Assembly: GCA_903858115.1 (NCBI GenBank)
Contig: CAIOHR010000317.1
Coordinates: 1-43,118, forward strand
Length of the DNA: 43,118 nucleotides
Reading direction: 5' to 3'
Source: an uncultured Pirellula sp.
Lineage (GTDB): Bacteria; Planctomycetota; Planctomycetia; Pirellulales; Pirellulaceae
Position numbers and translations under genes: made by a program. Below the pieces are notes generated by a model that had not been told where the DNA came from, ran no database searches, and worked only from the letters and a program-made list of their open reading frames with translations. Positions 1-8,431 of this stretch are shown here, in pieces (positions within the stretch are counted from its first letter, which is position 1; each line of letters starts with the position of its first letter).

Positions 1-117
1 CCGATTTCCCGATTTCCATTCGTCGTCTTCTACGACGTTCGAGAGCTTGAGATTCTTGTTCTTGGTGTGATGCACACCGCTGAAGAACATGAAGCATGGT
101 TGCGACGAACCAGATAA
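1..117 (+). CDS. RelE/ParE-family toxin, C-terminal end (partial)
   Basis: The reading frame is open from the window edge to a TAA at 115-117 and gives the last 38 residues of a protein whose start lies outside. The tail reads FPFVVFYDV, then a leucine/valine-rich strand (LEILVLGVMH), then EEHEAWLRR. This order of final beta-strands, a conserved H and a closing EAWxRR helix is typical of RelE/ParE toxins, small ribosome- or gyrase-targeting proteins of type II toxin-antitoxin modules. The antitoxin gene would be expected just upstream, outside the window. The short length leaves RelE versus ParE open; the family call itself is fairly safe. Confidence 0.75.
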   Translation, partial: PISRFPFVVFYDVRELEILVLGVMHTAEEHEAWLRRTR

Positions 118-618
118 AAAAACTTCGAGAATCAAACTTTTTCTTGGGTGACCAACCGTTCTCCTTGCCTTTCGAACTCTTCAGAAACATCGCCAAAACA
201 CCCAGAAGTTCGGTTCCTGTCCTCTCCGTTAGTTTTCTGGAGCCCGTGCTGCAAAACCCTGGTTTTCCCAGGTTTTTTCGCATTTCTCGCCAGTTCATTT
301 GGAGTTCTGGTGCGCCCATGCTGGCTCGGTGCATGGCGGTTCGCGGCGCTGCATTTCGCGTCGCGCACCCAAAATCGAGTCGTTTTTCGAGTCGCGTTGG
401 AGTTTGTCAAAAAACTTTCTTTCATTGAGAAAACAGGCAAATCCAAAGCAAAGGCGGTGAGGGTTGCAATGGCTGTTAGTGATTTGACGCACCGTTGTAG
501 CGAATGTTGCCCAAAGCACTCTGCTCAATCAGAGGAGAAGGTGCCCGGGACGTCATCGTGAAATAGATTCCAGACAGTCAGGATAGGGGTCGCAAGTGGA
601 CGAACGAGATTTCAAGAG
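118..618. other. Non-coding stretch downstream of the toxin gene
   Basis: About 500 bases with no convincing gene. Several overlapping frames are open on both strands, but their translations are low-complexity and show no recognisable domain, and none has a ribosome binding site I trust. The only structured element I see is the hairpin at 253-278. A tRNA-3'-end-like string at 203-228 is discussed among the rejected items. Confidence 0.6.
253..278 (+). terminator. Rho-independent terminator-like hairpin
   Basis: AAAACC(C)TGG pairs with CCAGGTTTT around a five-base TTTTC loop. This gives a nine-pair stem with one bulged C, followed directly by six T residues. It could terminate the transcript of the toxin operon at the window edge, although it lies about 135 bases after that stop codon. 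Its layout resembles the hairpin that follows the tRNA-Ser gene at 25297. Confidence 0.45.
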
Positions 619-1200
619 ATGCTAAAGCCATTCACTGCCCAAAATATTGAGTTCGATTTTTGGCATACAGCTACGTATGCTTCGCGGGGACTGCTTATAG
701 CGTTTCTTCTTTCCTTTGTATGTTTGCCCTGTGGTCAGGGTATAGGCGCTCCGCCTGAGCGACCAGGAACTGGCTTACCCACGACAGTTGAGCACGACAT
801 CGCGCCTTGGGATGGGCCTGCATTCGGCATTTGGATTCCAGCGGAACCATTCGGTGGGAAAATTGATTCTTGGATTTATTTGAGGATCTGGGATGCACCA
901 GAGCGATCCCAGAAGAAGTTTGTCTTTCCGGATGAGTCCGTTCCGAGGAGTTTGGGCGCGGTGGTGTATTTCATGGATCTGAAATCACCGAGCTCGGTCA
1001 ACTGGAGGAGTCAGCCGCGTCACGAATTGAAAGGTTCGGTCCGATTCATAAAGTCGAATCGTGTCCAGCCAGTTGTCGGTGAATTCGATTTCGTATCAGA
1101 AAAAGGAACTGCGCTGAAGGGCAGATTTGAAGCTCAATGGATATCGAAGAGCCGGATTGACGAAAACGTTCAAAAGAGCGACACAACGAACTCGCGGTAA
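619..1200 (+). CDS. Hypothetical exported protein, 193 aa
   Basis: I do not recognise a family. The first 25 residues are moderately polar. A hydrophobic run, LLIAFLLSFVCLPCG, follows at about 26-40, which fits a long signal peptide or a membrane anchor. There are two cysteines at its end, but the -1 proline does not make a clean lipobox. The mature part is rich in W, P and beta-strand-like stretches. The ATG at 619 has only a weak purine-rich sequence before it. The gene stands alone, with long non-coding DNA on both sides. Confidence 0.55.
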   Translation: MLKPFTAQNIEFDFWHTATYASRGLLIAFLLSFVCLPCGQGIGAPPERPGTGLPTTVEHDIAPWDGPAFGIWIPAEPFGGKIDSWIYLRIWDAPERSQKKFVFPDESVPRSLGAVVYFMDLKSPSSVNWRSQPRHELKGSVRFIKSNRVQPVVGEFDFVSEKGTALKGRFEAQWISKSRIDENVQKSDTTNSR

Positions 1201-1356
1201 AATCTGGCGATGTAGATGGCGACTCGCCTCGTAGGCTCGAGCAGGATTCTTGGAAGCTCGGGCCACTTGAGTGTTTTGGGTCTGTAGCTATCCTCGCTGA
1301 AATCCTTTCGCTGTAACTAAGACAAACGGCAGGTAACACCGTACTGGGCAGATGGC

Positions 1357-1382
1357 GCTGCTACTTTAAAAATAGTAGCAGC
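1357..1382. repeat. Perfect 9-bp hairpin in the 1201-1575 intergenic gap
   Basis: GCTGCTACT at 1357-1365 and AGTAGCAGC at 1374-1382 are perfect complements around an A/T-only eight-base loop. There is no T-run after it, so it is not a standard intrinsic terminator. It lies 157 bases after the stop at 1200 and about 190 bases before the next start at 1576. Apart from this hairpin I see nothing in the 375-base gap. The left arm shares GCTGCTACTTT with the REP-like repeat at 38944-38993, which may be chance. Confidence 0.6.
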
Positions 1383-1575
1383 CGTGCGCAACCACTCCGG
1401 TGTCCCGTCAGATTGATTCCTGCCCCTCGCCTAAAGAACTCGAAAGGAAGTCGATCCGGCATAAATCAATCTTTTGGCATGGATTCACCTCTGCCAGACA
1501 CCTCTAGGGAGCTCCAATCGGTATTCTATAGGAGTATTATTTCGGTCCTCTCTTTTTAATACAGGCGGAAGGTCG

Positions 1576-3549
1576 ATGGGAAAACTAGTGTTCGAGATCC
1601 TTTGTTGGCAACTGGTGATTGCCTGGAGCGTTTGTGTCGCAGAAAACGCCACCAAGCCGGGGAAATTTCATGTAGAGCATCCAACGCTTCTGAACCTAGG
1701 TTTTGAGTGGCCGATCGAAGGTGACGCCAATCGGAACTCTGCTGTCACTGTGCGTTATCGCAAGGTCGGTGAGTCGGACTGGAGGGAGGCCCTGCCACTG
1801 ATGCGTATCGGCGGCGAGCATGTTTTTCGACGGAATGAACACCTCGACTACACCGTTCCCGACGGATTCGCGGGATCGATCCTAAATCTACAACCGGGCA
1901 CAGAGTACGAATGTTCTTTTGATTTGAGCGATCCCGATGGCATCCTCGGAGACTCCCAGAAAACGGTCAGGGTCAAGACAAGAACCGAGCCACAACCGTA
2001 CAAGGGCGGAAGGACGTTGCATGTTTATCCTCCCGACTTTAATGGACCAAGGATCGAACCGAGTTTTACAGGAATCCTTCAAGCCTATTACGGTGCGGGA
2101 CTCGGCGATTGGTCAACTGTTTGGGAACGCAAAATACAGCCCGGTGACAACATCCTGGTTCACGCTGGCCTGTATCGCCCGGAGCGACTCAATTACGTCG
2201 ATCCTTTGATGGCTCCTTTTGACGGATCAATGTCTCTCACGCTCAAGGGGACTGCTGAACGACCGATCACGATCAAAGCCGCTGGGGACGGCGAAGTGAT
2301 TTTTGATGGAGCTGGAAATCATCGATTGTTGGATGTCATGGCCTCGCATTACCACATCTTCGAAGGCTTGACCTTCCGCAACACCGACGTAGCGATCTTC
2401 GCTGGCCAGAAAGAGGTGCTCGGGGCAGTCGGTTTGGCCGTAAAAAATTGCCGTTTTGAGAATGTCGGATTCGGAGTCTGGACAGAGAATGCCGGTTCGC
2501 GGGACTTCTACATCGCCGATAATCTATTCCTCGGACGCGATGACCGCTTTCGATTGATAGGCTGGGGTGGGCGTCAAAGATTCCCTGGTGCGCCGAGTTG
2601 GCCGGAACCCCTGTATGGCTCGCATCTGTTGACCAGCTACTATGCGGTGAAGGTCTATGGACCTGGGCATGTCATCGCGCACAATGCGGTCGCTTATTTT
2701 CATGATGCAATTGCGATTTCTACCTATGGGACTCCCGAGAAAGATCCCGAATTACGCGCTTCATCCATCGATATCTACAACAATGACATCCACCTTATGA
2801 ACGACGATTTCCTCGAGACCGATGGTGGTGTGCACAACATTCGAGTCTTTGGAAATCGAGGATTGAATGCGGCAGGGGGTGGATATAGTGCGCAACCCGT
2901 GTTCGGTGGCCCCGCCTACTTCTATCGGAACTTGCTTTACAACGTTCCGCGAGGTGTCGCCTTCAAATTCTCGGCCAAGGCGGCGGGATTGTTTGTTGCC
3001 CACAACACATTGATCAGTGAAAACATGATCAGCGATCCAGCAACGAATATGCACTTTCGAAACAATCTGTTCCTCGGGAGAGATGCTTCGGGACGCGGGA
3101 TACTAAAGGTAGCCCATGCGACGGATAGCTACAGTTCGGATTACAACGGATATAGACCAAACCCGCAGGTCCGCGATCAATATCGACTGGTCGCCCCCGG
3201 TCGAGGAAAGAGGATTTACGAACCGAAGGAAGAGGAGTGGCAATCGTTCGCAACTCTCAAGGATCTCGCTGCAGGTACAGGTCTTGAGCAACATAGTATT
3301 GAAATCGATTACGATATCTTCGAGAAAATTTCACCACCGGACGCAACTCGCGAACATGCCGTTTACCATGCTATGGACATGAACTTTGCGTTGAAACCAA
3401 CATCCAAGGCGGTCGATGCTGGAGTTGTAATCCCGACGATCAATGACGGATTCCAAGGGAAAGGTCCCGATTTGGGTGCTTTAGAAAGTGGACAGCCTCC
3501 ACCGCAGTACGGTCCCAGGTGGCTGACTTGGCAGCCGTTTTACCGCTAG
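1576..3549 (+). CDS. Secreted right-handed beta-helix protein with N-terminal fibronectin-like domain
   Basis: The start is taken at the ATG at 1576 (MGKLVFEILCWQL), preceded by AGGCGGAAGG; the frame is open further up to 1474, but the upstream residues look non-coding. A signal peptide ends near CVAENA (about residue 24). Residues about 30-150 form a beta-sandwich with the purple-acid-phosphatase/Fn3 phrase LQPGTEYECSFDL. From about 190 the protein has the hallmarks of a parallel beta-helix: GDNILVHAGLYRPE, then repeated short strands with asparagine ladders (KNCRFENVGFGVW, IADNLFLGRD, HNTLISENM). Such proteins usually bind or cleave polysaccharides outside the cell. No catalytic residues can be assigned here, so lyase or hydrolase activity is unproven. 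The family call is good, the substrate unknown. Confidence 0.8.
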   Translation: MGKLVFEILCWQLVIAWSVCVAENATKPGKFHVEHPTLLNLGFEWPIEGDANRNSAVTVRYRKVGESDWREALPLMRIGGEHVFRRNEHLDYTVPDGFAGSILNLQPGTEYECSFDLSDPDGILGDSQKTVRVKTRTEPQPYKGGRTLHVYPPDFNGPRIEPSFTGILQAYYGAGLGDWSTVWERKIQPGDNILVHAGLYRPERLNYVDPLMAPFDGSMSLTLKGTAERPITIKAAGDGEVIFDGAGNHRLLDVMASHYHIFEGLTFRNTDVAIFAGQKEVLGAVGLAVKNCRFENVGFGVWTENAGSRDFYIADNLFLGRDDRFRLIGWGGRQRFPGAPSWPEPLYGSHLLTSYYAVKVYGPGHVIAHNAVAYFHDAIAISTYGTPEKDPELRASSIDIYNNDIHLMNDDFLETDGGVHNIRVFGNRGLNAAGGGYSAQPVFGGPAYFYRNLLYNVPRGVAFKFSAKAAGLFVAHNTLISENMISDPATNMHFRNNLFLGRDASGRGILKVAHATDSYSSDYNGYRPNPQVRDQYRLVAPGRGKRIYEPKEEEWQSFATLKDLAAGTGLEQHSIEIDYDIFEKISPPDATREHAVYHAMDMNFALKPTSKAVDAGVVIPTINDGFQGKGPDLGALESGQPPPQYGPRWLTWQPFYR

Positions 3550-3623
3550 GATAGCCAGCGAGTCGTATTTGGAGCTTGGTCTTCTAGCGGAATCACTTTC
3601 ACCGAAATTGGCGGAGCAGGGGA

Positions 3624-4661
3624 ATGGGACGTCTATTACAACACTTCAATAATCTGTATTCGTTTTGGGTTGTCGCGTTATCGGTCATTGCGTTCATTTG
3701 GCCATGGACCATGATTTGGTTTGACAAGCCCTGGATATTTTGGTCTCTCGCAGGTTCCATGCTGGGCATGGGTTTGACTCTGAGCCTGGAGGACTTCCGA
3801 AAAATTGGCAAGATGCCAAGCAGCCTCGCATTAGGCTTTTTGTGTCAGTACACCGTGATGCCGCTCTGCGGATGGGCAACGGCAACGCTCCTTGATTTGG
3901 AGACGGGTTTAGCAGTTGGCATCATCTTGGTAGCGAGTTGTCCCGGAGGGATGGCATCGAACATGATCACTTATTTAGCTCGTGCTAATTTGGCGTTGTC
4001 CGTTTTGTTGACACTCGCCTCGACGTTCATGGCATTCCTCTTTACGCCGCTCTGGACCAGCATCCTGGCGGGGAAATACGTTCCCGTTGATGCATGGGGG
4101 ATGTGTCTATCCGCTCTTCAATTAACCGTCGCCCCTGTGATCGTTGGATTGTTGATTCGTTGGAAGCTACCAAGGATCGCGGATGGTATTGGAGCATGCG
4201 GTCCCACATTTGCGGTGTTAGCCTTCACTTTTGTAACGGCCGGAATTGTCGCAGCGAGCGCGGACGTCATCGCGACCCATTTCGGAAAACTAGCCATCGC
4301 AGCGATGGTGCTGCACATTACCGGTTTTGCGTTGGGCTACGTCGTTCCGAAACTGCTTCGCTATCCCGAATCCGTCGCGAGAACCGTGAGCATCGAAGTC
4401 GGAATGCAGAATGGCGGAATGGCTGCATCGCTCGCCAGAGAGCATTTCCCAGCACTCCCATTGGCAGCGGCAGCCACGGTCTTCAGCGGAGTGACCCAAA
4501 ACATCATGGGTGGACTGATCGCTGCATACTGGAAGCGTCGAGCAACCGAAGAAACAGCGGGCGTCGATGAATCGGAAAAGTCCACCGAAAGAAACGAGAG
4601 CCAGTCTGCAGCAACATCGCAATGGGTCGATGAAAGCCACGCTTCAAATCATATCCAATAG
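3624..4661 (+). CDS. BASS-family (bile acid:sodium symporter-like) transporter
   Basis: This is an integral membrane protein of 345 residues with about nine or ten hydrophobic segments. The family signatures are visible: GMGLTLSLEDF near residue 48, CPGGMASNMITYLARAN near 110 and IEVGMQNGGMA near 256, the last two being the crossed-helix regions that bind sodium and substrate. BASS proteins move bile acids or, in bacteria, pantoate, pyruvate and other organic acids with sodium; the substrate cannot be told here. GGAG sits eight bases before the ATG. The last 40 residues are a polar, glutamate- and serine-rich tail. The next gene starts 10 bases downstream, so the two are probably co-transcribed. 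Confidence 0.85.
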   Translation: MGRLLQHFNNLYSFWVVALSVIAFIWPWTMIWFDKPWIFWSLAGSMLGMGLTLSLEDFRKIGKMPSSLALGFLCQYTVMPLCGWATATLLDLETGLAVGIILVASCPGGMASNMITYLARANLALSVLLTLASTFMAFLFTPLWTSILAGKYVPVDAWGMCLSALQLTVAPVIVGLLIRWKLPRIADGIGACGPTFAVLAFTFVTAGIVAASADVIATHFGKLAIAAMVLHITGFALGYVVPKLLRYPESVARTVSIEVGMQNGGMAASLAREHFPALPLAAAATVFSGVTQNIMGGLIAAYWKRRATEETAGVDESEKSTERNESQSAATSQWVDESHASNHIQ

Positions 4662-4670
4662 GAACTGCAC

Positions 4671-5669
4671 GTGTTTGACGAGTGCGTTCACTCGACTGTC
4701 GATGAAAGCGAAAGAATGAATTTTGGCTACTTAGAAAGACTTACCATCCAATTGACGGCGGGTGCTGCAATGCTTCCGGAGAAGATCCGAAGTATTCATA
4801 CCAACTACGTCTTGAGGGCCCAGAGAGAAGACGGCGGGTGGGGTGGTCGAGAAGGAGGCAGCGACATCTACTACTCTTCTTTCGCGCTTCGGTCCCTCGC
4901 CATCCTTGGTGAGCTCACGGGGGAAACTGCGGATAGGGCTAGCCGATTCCTTATGTCTCGAACGCAACAACAAGAGTCGATCGTTGATCTGCTGTCGTTG
5001 ATCTATAGCGCCGCATTGATCGAAGCAGCCACCGAAACCAACCCATTGCATGCAATTGCCGTCGACTGGAAGGACAACATTCGTCAACTGCTCTACCGAT
5101 TGCGACGTGAGGATGGAGGCTTTGCGAGAACCGAACACGGGAATGTCGGCAGCACGTACCAAACCTTTCTTGTTGCGATCTGTTTAGAGCTGCTTGAACA
5201 ACCACTGCCAGAAGACGATCCCTGTGTGGAGTTCCTGTTGTCACAGCGAAGAAGTGATGGCGGTTTCTTAGAAGTACGGGTTGCCAAACGATCCGGTACG
5301 AACCCAACCGCGGCAGCCATTGGAGCATTGCGTACATTGGGAGCGCTCCCGAATGATGTTGCGTCGTCGGCTGGTAACTTTCTCACCGATATTCAAACAG
5401 ACGAAGGAGGATTTCAGGCAAACTCGAGAATGCCGATCCCTGATCTACTAAGCACATTCACAGCCTGTGTTACGCTCTGGGACTTGGAGCAACTAGAGCA
5501 GATCGATATTGCGTCTGCCTATCGGTACGGCTGCTCAATGGCTCGCGACGAAGGTGGTTTTGCAGGTTTCGAGTTAGATCCCGCACAAGACATCGAGTAC
5601 ACATTCTACGGGCTTGGGCTGTTGAGTTTGTTAACACCATGGCTTGAAAGTTCATCGTTGCCAGAGTAG
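4671..5669 (+). CDS. Prenyltransferase/squalene-cyclase repeat (alpha/alpha-barrel) protein
   Basis: Repeats of the form RREDGGW/F with a following helix occur about every 50 residues (REDGGWGGREGGSD, REDGGFART, RSDGGFLEV, TDEGGFQAN, ARDEGGFAG). They define the alpha/alpha toroid of protein prenyltransferase beta subunits and terpene cyclases, and the protein most resembles the geranylgeranyltransferase II beta shape. However, the zinc ligands of that enzyme are not evident: the D-x-C site reads DLL and the late histidine site reads DIEYTFYG with tyrosine. Catalysis of the classical reaction is therefore doubtful. The GTG start at 4671 has AGGA seven bases upstream; an ATG at 4716 is an alternative. 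The 3' end overlaps the opposite-strand signal peptidase gene by 18 bases. Confidence 0.75.
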   Translation: MFDECVHSTVDESERMNFGYLERLTIQLTAGAAMLPEKIRSIHTNYVLRAQREDGGWGGREGGSDIYYSSFALRSLAILGELTGETADRASRFLMSRTQQQESIVDLLSLIYSAALIEAATETNPLHAIAVDWKDNIRQLLYRLRREDGGFARTEHGNVGSTYQTFLVAICLELLEQPLPEDDPCVEFLLSQRRSDGGFLEVRVAKRSGTNPTAAAIGALRTLGALPNDVASSAGNFLTDIQTDEGGFQANSRMPIPDLLSTFTACVTLWDLEQLEQIDIASAYRYGCSMARDEGGFAGFELDPAQDIEYTFYGLGLLSLLTPWLESSSLPE

Positions 5670-7106
5670 TCCTTGCAGACCCTCGCGTTGCTTGAGCACG
5701 ATTCCCTTGATTGTGTCGAGTCCTAAGTCGTCTTCCCAACGTTGCCTGGAATCATTCGATAGCGACACATTGTCTCCAAGAACTACAATTCCATTGCCTG
5801 CTTCGATCGTTTGCGTCGGCGAATCGGCTGCGCCTCGATAATGTATATCGCGAAAGACCAGTCGTTGCTCGATCATCATTCTACCGAAACGACATTCCAC
5901 CGATATCGGGCTTTGCTCTTGTTCCGATAGGATCCCCAAATCCTCTGAATTCGCAAGAGGCATTCGGAGTATTTCTCGCTCCGAAGTTCCTGCGATCGCT
6001 TGTCCATCTGCAATCATGACTAGGATCCAATGCGACGAATCTTGGATTGAAAACTCGGATGCCGACTCCATGCCATCGCTTGAGATGGATAGTTGACCGT
6101 TGGAGCAATCCAACATGAAAACCGTTTGACGCAGAGGGGTTCGAAGCGTCATTGTCGTTTGCCAATCATTCATGGCATTTGCAACTTGGATCGCACAACC
6201 GATATCGCCAACCATAATGACATCATGCGAATCATGAGCATTCCTCGAATAATCGTTTGAAATCCATGGATATCGAGTGGTCCTGAAGTCCAGCCGTTTG
6301 CCTTGGAGGAAGGACTCGGATGGTGTGATAGATTCTGTTTCGTTCGTATCCTCTATTCTTGCATCTGCCTCGGAGCCAACGAGCAGGACTTTGCCAGATG
6401 CAATTGAGCCGTCCAATTGCCAATGGTTCACGGGCTCATCGAGAGGAGAACTCGTGCTCTTCAATGCGACATTCGAAAGTGGATCTACCAACAGCGATTG
6501 GCCGAGGAGTTGGCTATAGGTCCGCTGCATTCGTTCCTCATTGATCCATAGATCCCCGTTTCGAATTGCGATCGATTCGTTCGGAAAGCCAACGAGACGC
6601 TTGACTTCACGACTCGTATCGTTCGGTGCGTCTGGATCCCGAATGACAACAAGATCACCGCGCCGGAATCCTTCATATTCGGTCTTGATGCGGTTCGCTT
6701 CTCGACGCGCTCCGACGAATCGTGGCGGCATGTACTCTAGCTGTTCTCCCGTATCGATTGCGCTGGGCTCGATCAATGCGGATTCTAAATCAAAATCAGC
6801 ATCGACTTGGCCGCAGTTCGGGCAACGTACCGGTATGTTGGGTCGAAGGGAATCGACACAGAAATGGAAGGGGATTTCGCATCGGTTGCATGTCCACTTC
6901 AATCTCGGTCCACGGAGCGCGGGCTCCATCGAACTTCCAGCGACCTGTGCGATGCGCGGCTTTGAACTTCGGCGCAAGAGTATCAAGCCTGCAATAGAAA
7001 TCGCAACGCACAGGAACAACAACAAACCAATGGTGGACCAAACAAACCATTTCTTCGGCTTGTAATGAAAGGATGTCGATCGAGACCGTGGATCAACGGT
7101 TGCCAA
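5652..7106 (-). CDS. lepB: Type I signal peptidase (S26) with zinc ribbon and large insertion
   Basis: It cleaves signal peptides at the outer face of the inner membrane. One membrane segment (WSTIGLLLFLCVAISIAGLILL) precedes GSSMEP, where the serine is the nucleophile, and REVKRLVGFP carries the general-base lysine; GDNVSLSNDSR near the C-terminus is the last S26 box. Two insertions are unusual: a CxxC...CxxC zinc ribbon (CNRC, CPNC) just after the serine box, and about 250 extra residues between the lysine box and GDN that look like beta-sandwich material. At about 485 residues it is far longer than E. coli LepB (324). The TTG at 7106 is preferred because GGGAGG lies 11 bases upstream; a TTG at 7151 is also open. 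It overlaps the upstream propeller gene by a few bases, suggesting coupled translation. Confidence 0.85.
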   Translation of the reverse strand: MATVDPRSRSTSFHYKPKKWFVWSTIGLLLFLCVAISIAGLILLRRSSKPRIAQVAGSSMEPALRGPRLKWTCNRCEIPFHFCVDSLRPNIPVRCPNCGQVDADFDLESALIEPSAIDTGEQLEYMPPRFVGARREANRIKTEYEGFRRGDLVVIRDPDAPNDTSREVKRLVGFPNESIAIRNGDLWINEERMQRTYSQLLGQSLLVDPLSNVALKSTSSPLDEPVNHWQLDGSIASGKVLLVGSEADARIEDTNETESITPSESFLQGKRLDFRTTRYPWISNDYSRNAHDSHDVIMVGDIGCAIQVANAMNDWQTTMTLRTPLRQTVFMLDCSNGQLSISSDGMESASEFSIQDSSHWILVMIADGQAIAGTSEREILRMPLANSEDLGILSEQEQSPISVECRFGRMMIEQRLVFRDIHYRGAADSPTQTIEAGNGIVVLGDNVSLSNDSRQRWEDDLGLDTIKGIVLKQREGLQGLLWQR

Positions 7107-8397
7107 TTCGGTAAACGCCTCCCTCTGCTCGGATAATCCAGTCGTTATCAATCACCGCGTACGAGGAAAAGATTCGACCAGGCAATGAGTTGCGTGCGAT
7201 CTCTTCGAGCTCACTTCCGATGCGGAAGACGATTGCTTCCCCCGTTTCCCCTTGGAAGTACAATTTGTCATCGACCAGCACCAGCGATGCAGAGTAGTTG
7301 CCGCCGATTCGCTTCTTCCAATTCTCTTTGCCTGTTATCGCATCGACAGATGCCGCGATCCCTGCATCGCTAACTAGCAGAATCTGATCTCCAGCCGCAA
7401 CGAATGACGGCGTGTTAGGGACTCCACCTTTGTAGGTCCACTTTAGGTGCGTTTTCGTGGTATCCCCTTTGCCTGTCGGATCGATCGCCAACAGTTTCGG
7501 AATCATGTATCCTGTACTGATGTACACGAGCCCTTTGTGATAGAGGGGCCGAGGGATTACGGAAAAGCCTTCGTATCGTACGGACCATATCACCGATCCA
7601 TCGATGGGCGAAATGCTTTGGACGATATCCGAGCCCGGCGAGATGATCTGCTGCTGATTGCCAACGGTAATCAACTGAGGTGTACAAAATGAGAATGGCC
7701 GTTCGGAAGTGATCCCGCGGGGCGTACGCCACCGTTCGTTCCCTGTCTTTAGATCGAGTGCTAATGTGTAAGGAGTATCTCCACCGTCGCAAGTCAGAAT
7801 CAACAAGTCATTCACCACGATGGGTGACCCACCGTTGCCATGCGTTGGTGGATAAGAATGCTCGCAGTTCGACCAAACGATGTTGCCGTCGAGATCGGTA
7901 CATACGGTTCCTTGGTGGCCAAAGTGAACGTAAAGTTTCCCTTCATGCAACAATGGAGTTGGACTGGCGTGCGAATTCTTTTTATGAATCGATGGCGCGT
8001 TTGCCGGTTGTTCCAATAGCGTTTTTTCAAAAACAAGTTTGCCGTTATTCGCGTCCAAACACAAAATTTTGAGGCTTTGGGCACCTGATAGATCCGCATT
8101 GCTCTCAGATACTTTCTCGGAAAAGGAAGCCGTAAAAAAGATTTTGTCCTTGGAGATAACCGGCGAAGACCAGCCGAGTCCTTTGGTTGGCGAAAACCAG
8201 ATTACATTTTTGCTTTCACTCCATTCGGTCGGTAATCTCAATTCGGAAAGAGCTCCGTTTTGGTTGGGGCCTCGAAACTCGGGCCAATCTCCATACGTTA
8301 TCGAGCCAAAAAATCCGAAGCAAAGGATCGACGGAAGAATAGAAAGCCCCACCGCGAAAACATGGCGGGCAGGATATAATCGGTGAGTAGTCTGCAA
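7093..8397 (-). CDS. Exported PQQ-like beta-propeller protein
   Basis: After an N-terminal signal peptide (hydrophobic core AVGLSILPSILCFGFF, cut near SITYGDW) the protein begins DWPEFRGPNQNG, the standard opening of planctomycete PQQ-like WD repeat proteins. Blades with the AxDxxTGxxxW-type motif follow: LDANNGKLVFEK, LDLKTGNERWR, ISPIDGSVIW, VDAITGKENWK. It is probably a periplasmic scaffold or BamB-like protein; no PQQ-dependent dehydrogenase active site is visible. The frame stays open to 8562, but that would overlap the divergent SMP-30 gene. The TTG at 8397 has AGGGAT six bases upstream and gives a normal signal peptide, so it is preferred. The signal peptidase gene follows directly, with overlap. 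Confidence 0.8.
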   Translation of the reverse strand: MQTTHRLYPARHVFAVGLSILPSILCFGFFGSITYGDWPEFRGPNQNGALSELRLPTEWSESKNVIWFSPTKGLGWSSPVISKDKIFFTASFSEKVSESNADLSGAQSLKILCLDANNGKLVFEKTLLEQPANAPSIHKKNSHASPTPLLHEGKLYVHFGHQGTVCTDLDGNIVWSNCEHSYPPTHGNGGSPIVVNDLLILTCDGGDTPYTLALDLKTGNERWRTPRGITSERPFSFCTPQLITVGNQQQIISPGSDIVQSISPIDGSVIWSVRYEGFSVIPRPLYHKGLVYISTGYMIPKLLAIDPTGKGDTTKTHLKWTYKGGVPNTPSFVAAGDQILLVSDAGIAASVDAITGKENWKKRIGGNYSASLVLVDDKLYFQGETGEAIVFRIGSELEEIARNSLPGRIFSSYAVIDNDWIIRAEGGVYRIGNR

Positions 8398-8431
8398 AAT
8401 TTTATCCCTATGTTTTGAGTTGGAGCTGCTT

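Noticed and set aside
203..228. CAGAAGTTCGGTTCC...CCTCTCCG looks like the T-arm and acceptor end of a tRNA, with a terminator-like hairpin 25 bases later
   Set aside because: No matching 5' acceptor, D-arm or anticodon stem lies upstream, and the T-stem has a mismatch. It may be an old attachment-site scar, but the sequence alone does not support a tRNA gene.
132..561. Three overlapping open frames of 104-137 residues on both strands
   Set aside because: Mutually overlapping, low-complexity translations without domain, signal or ribosome site; treated as chance frames.
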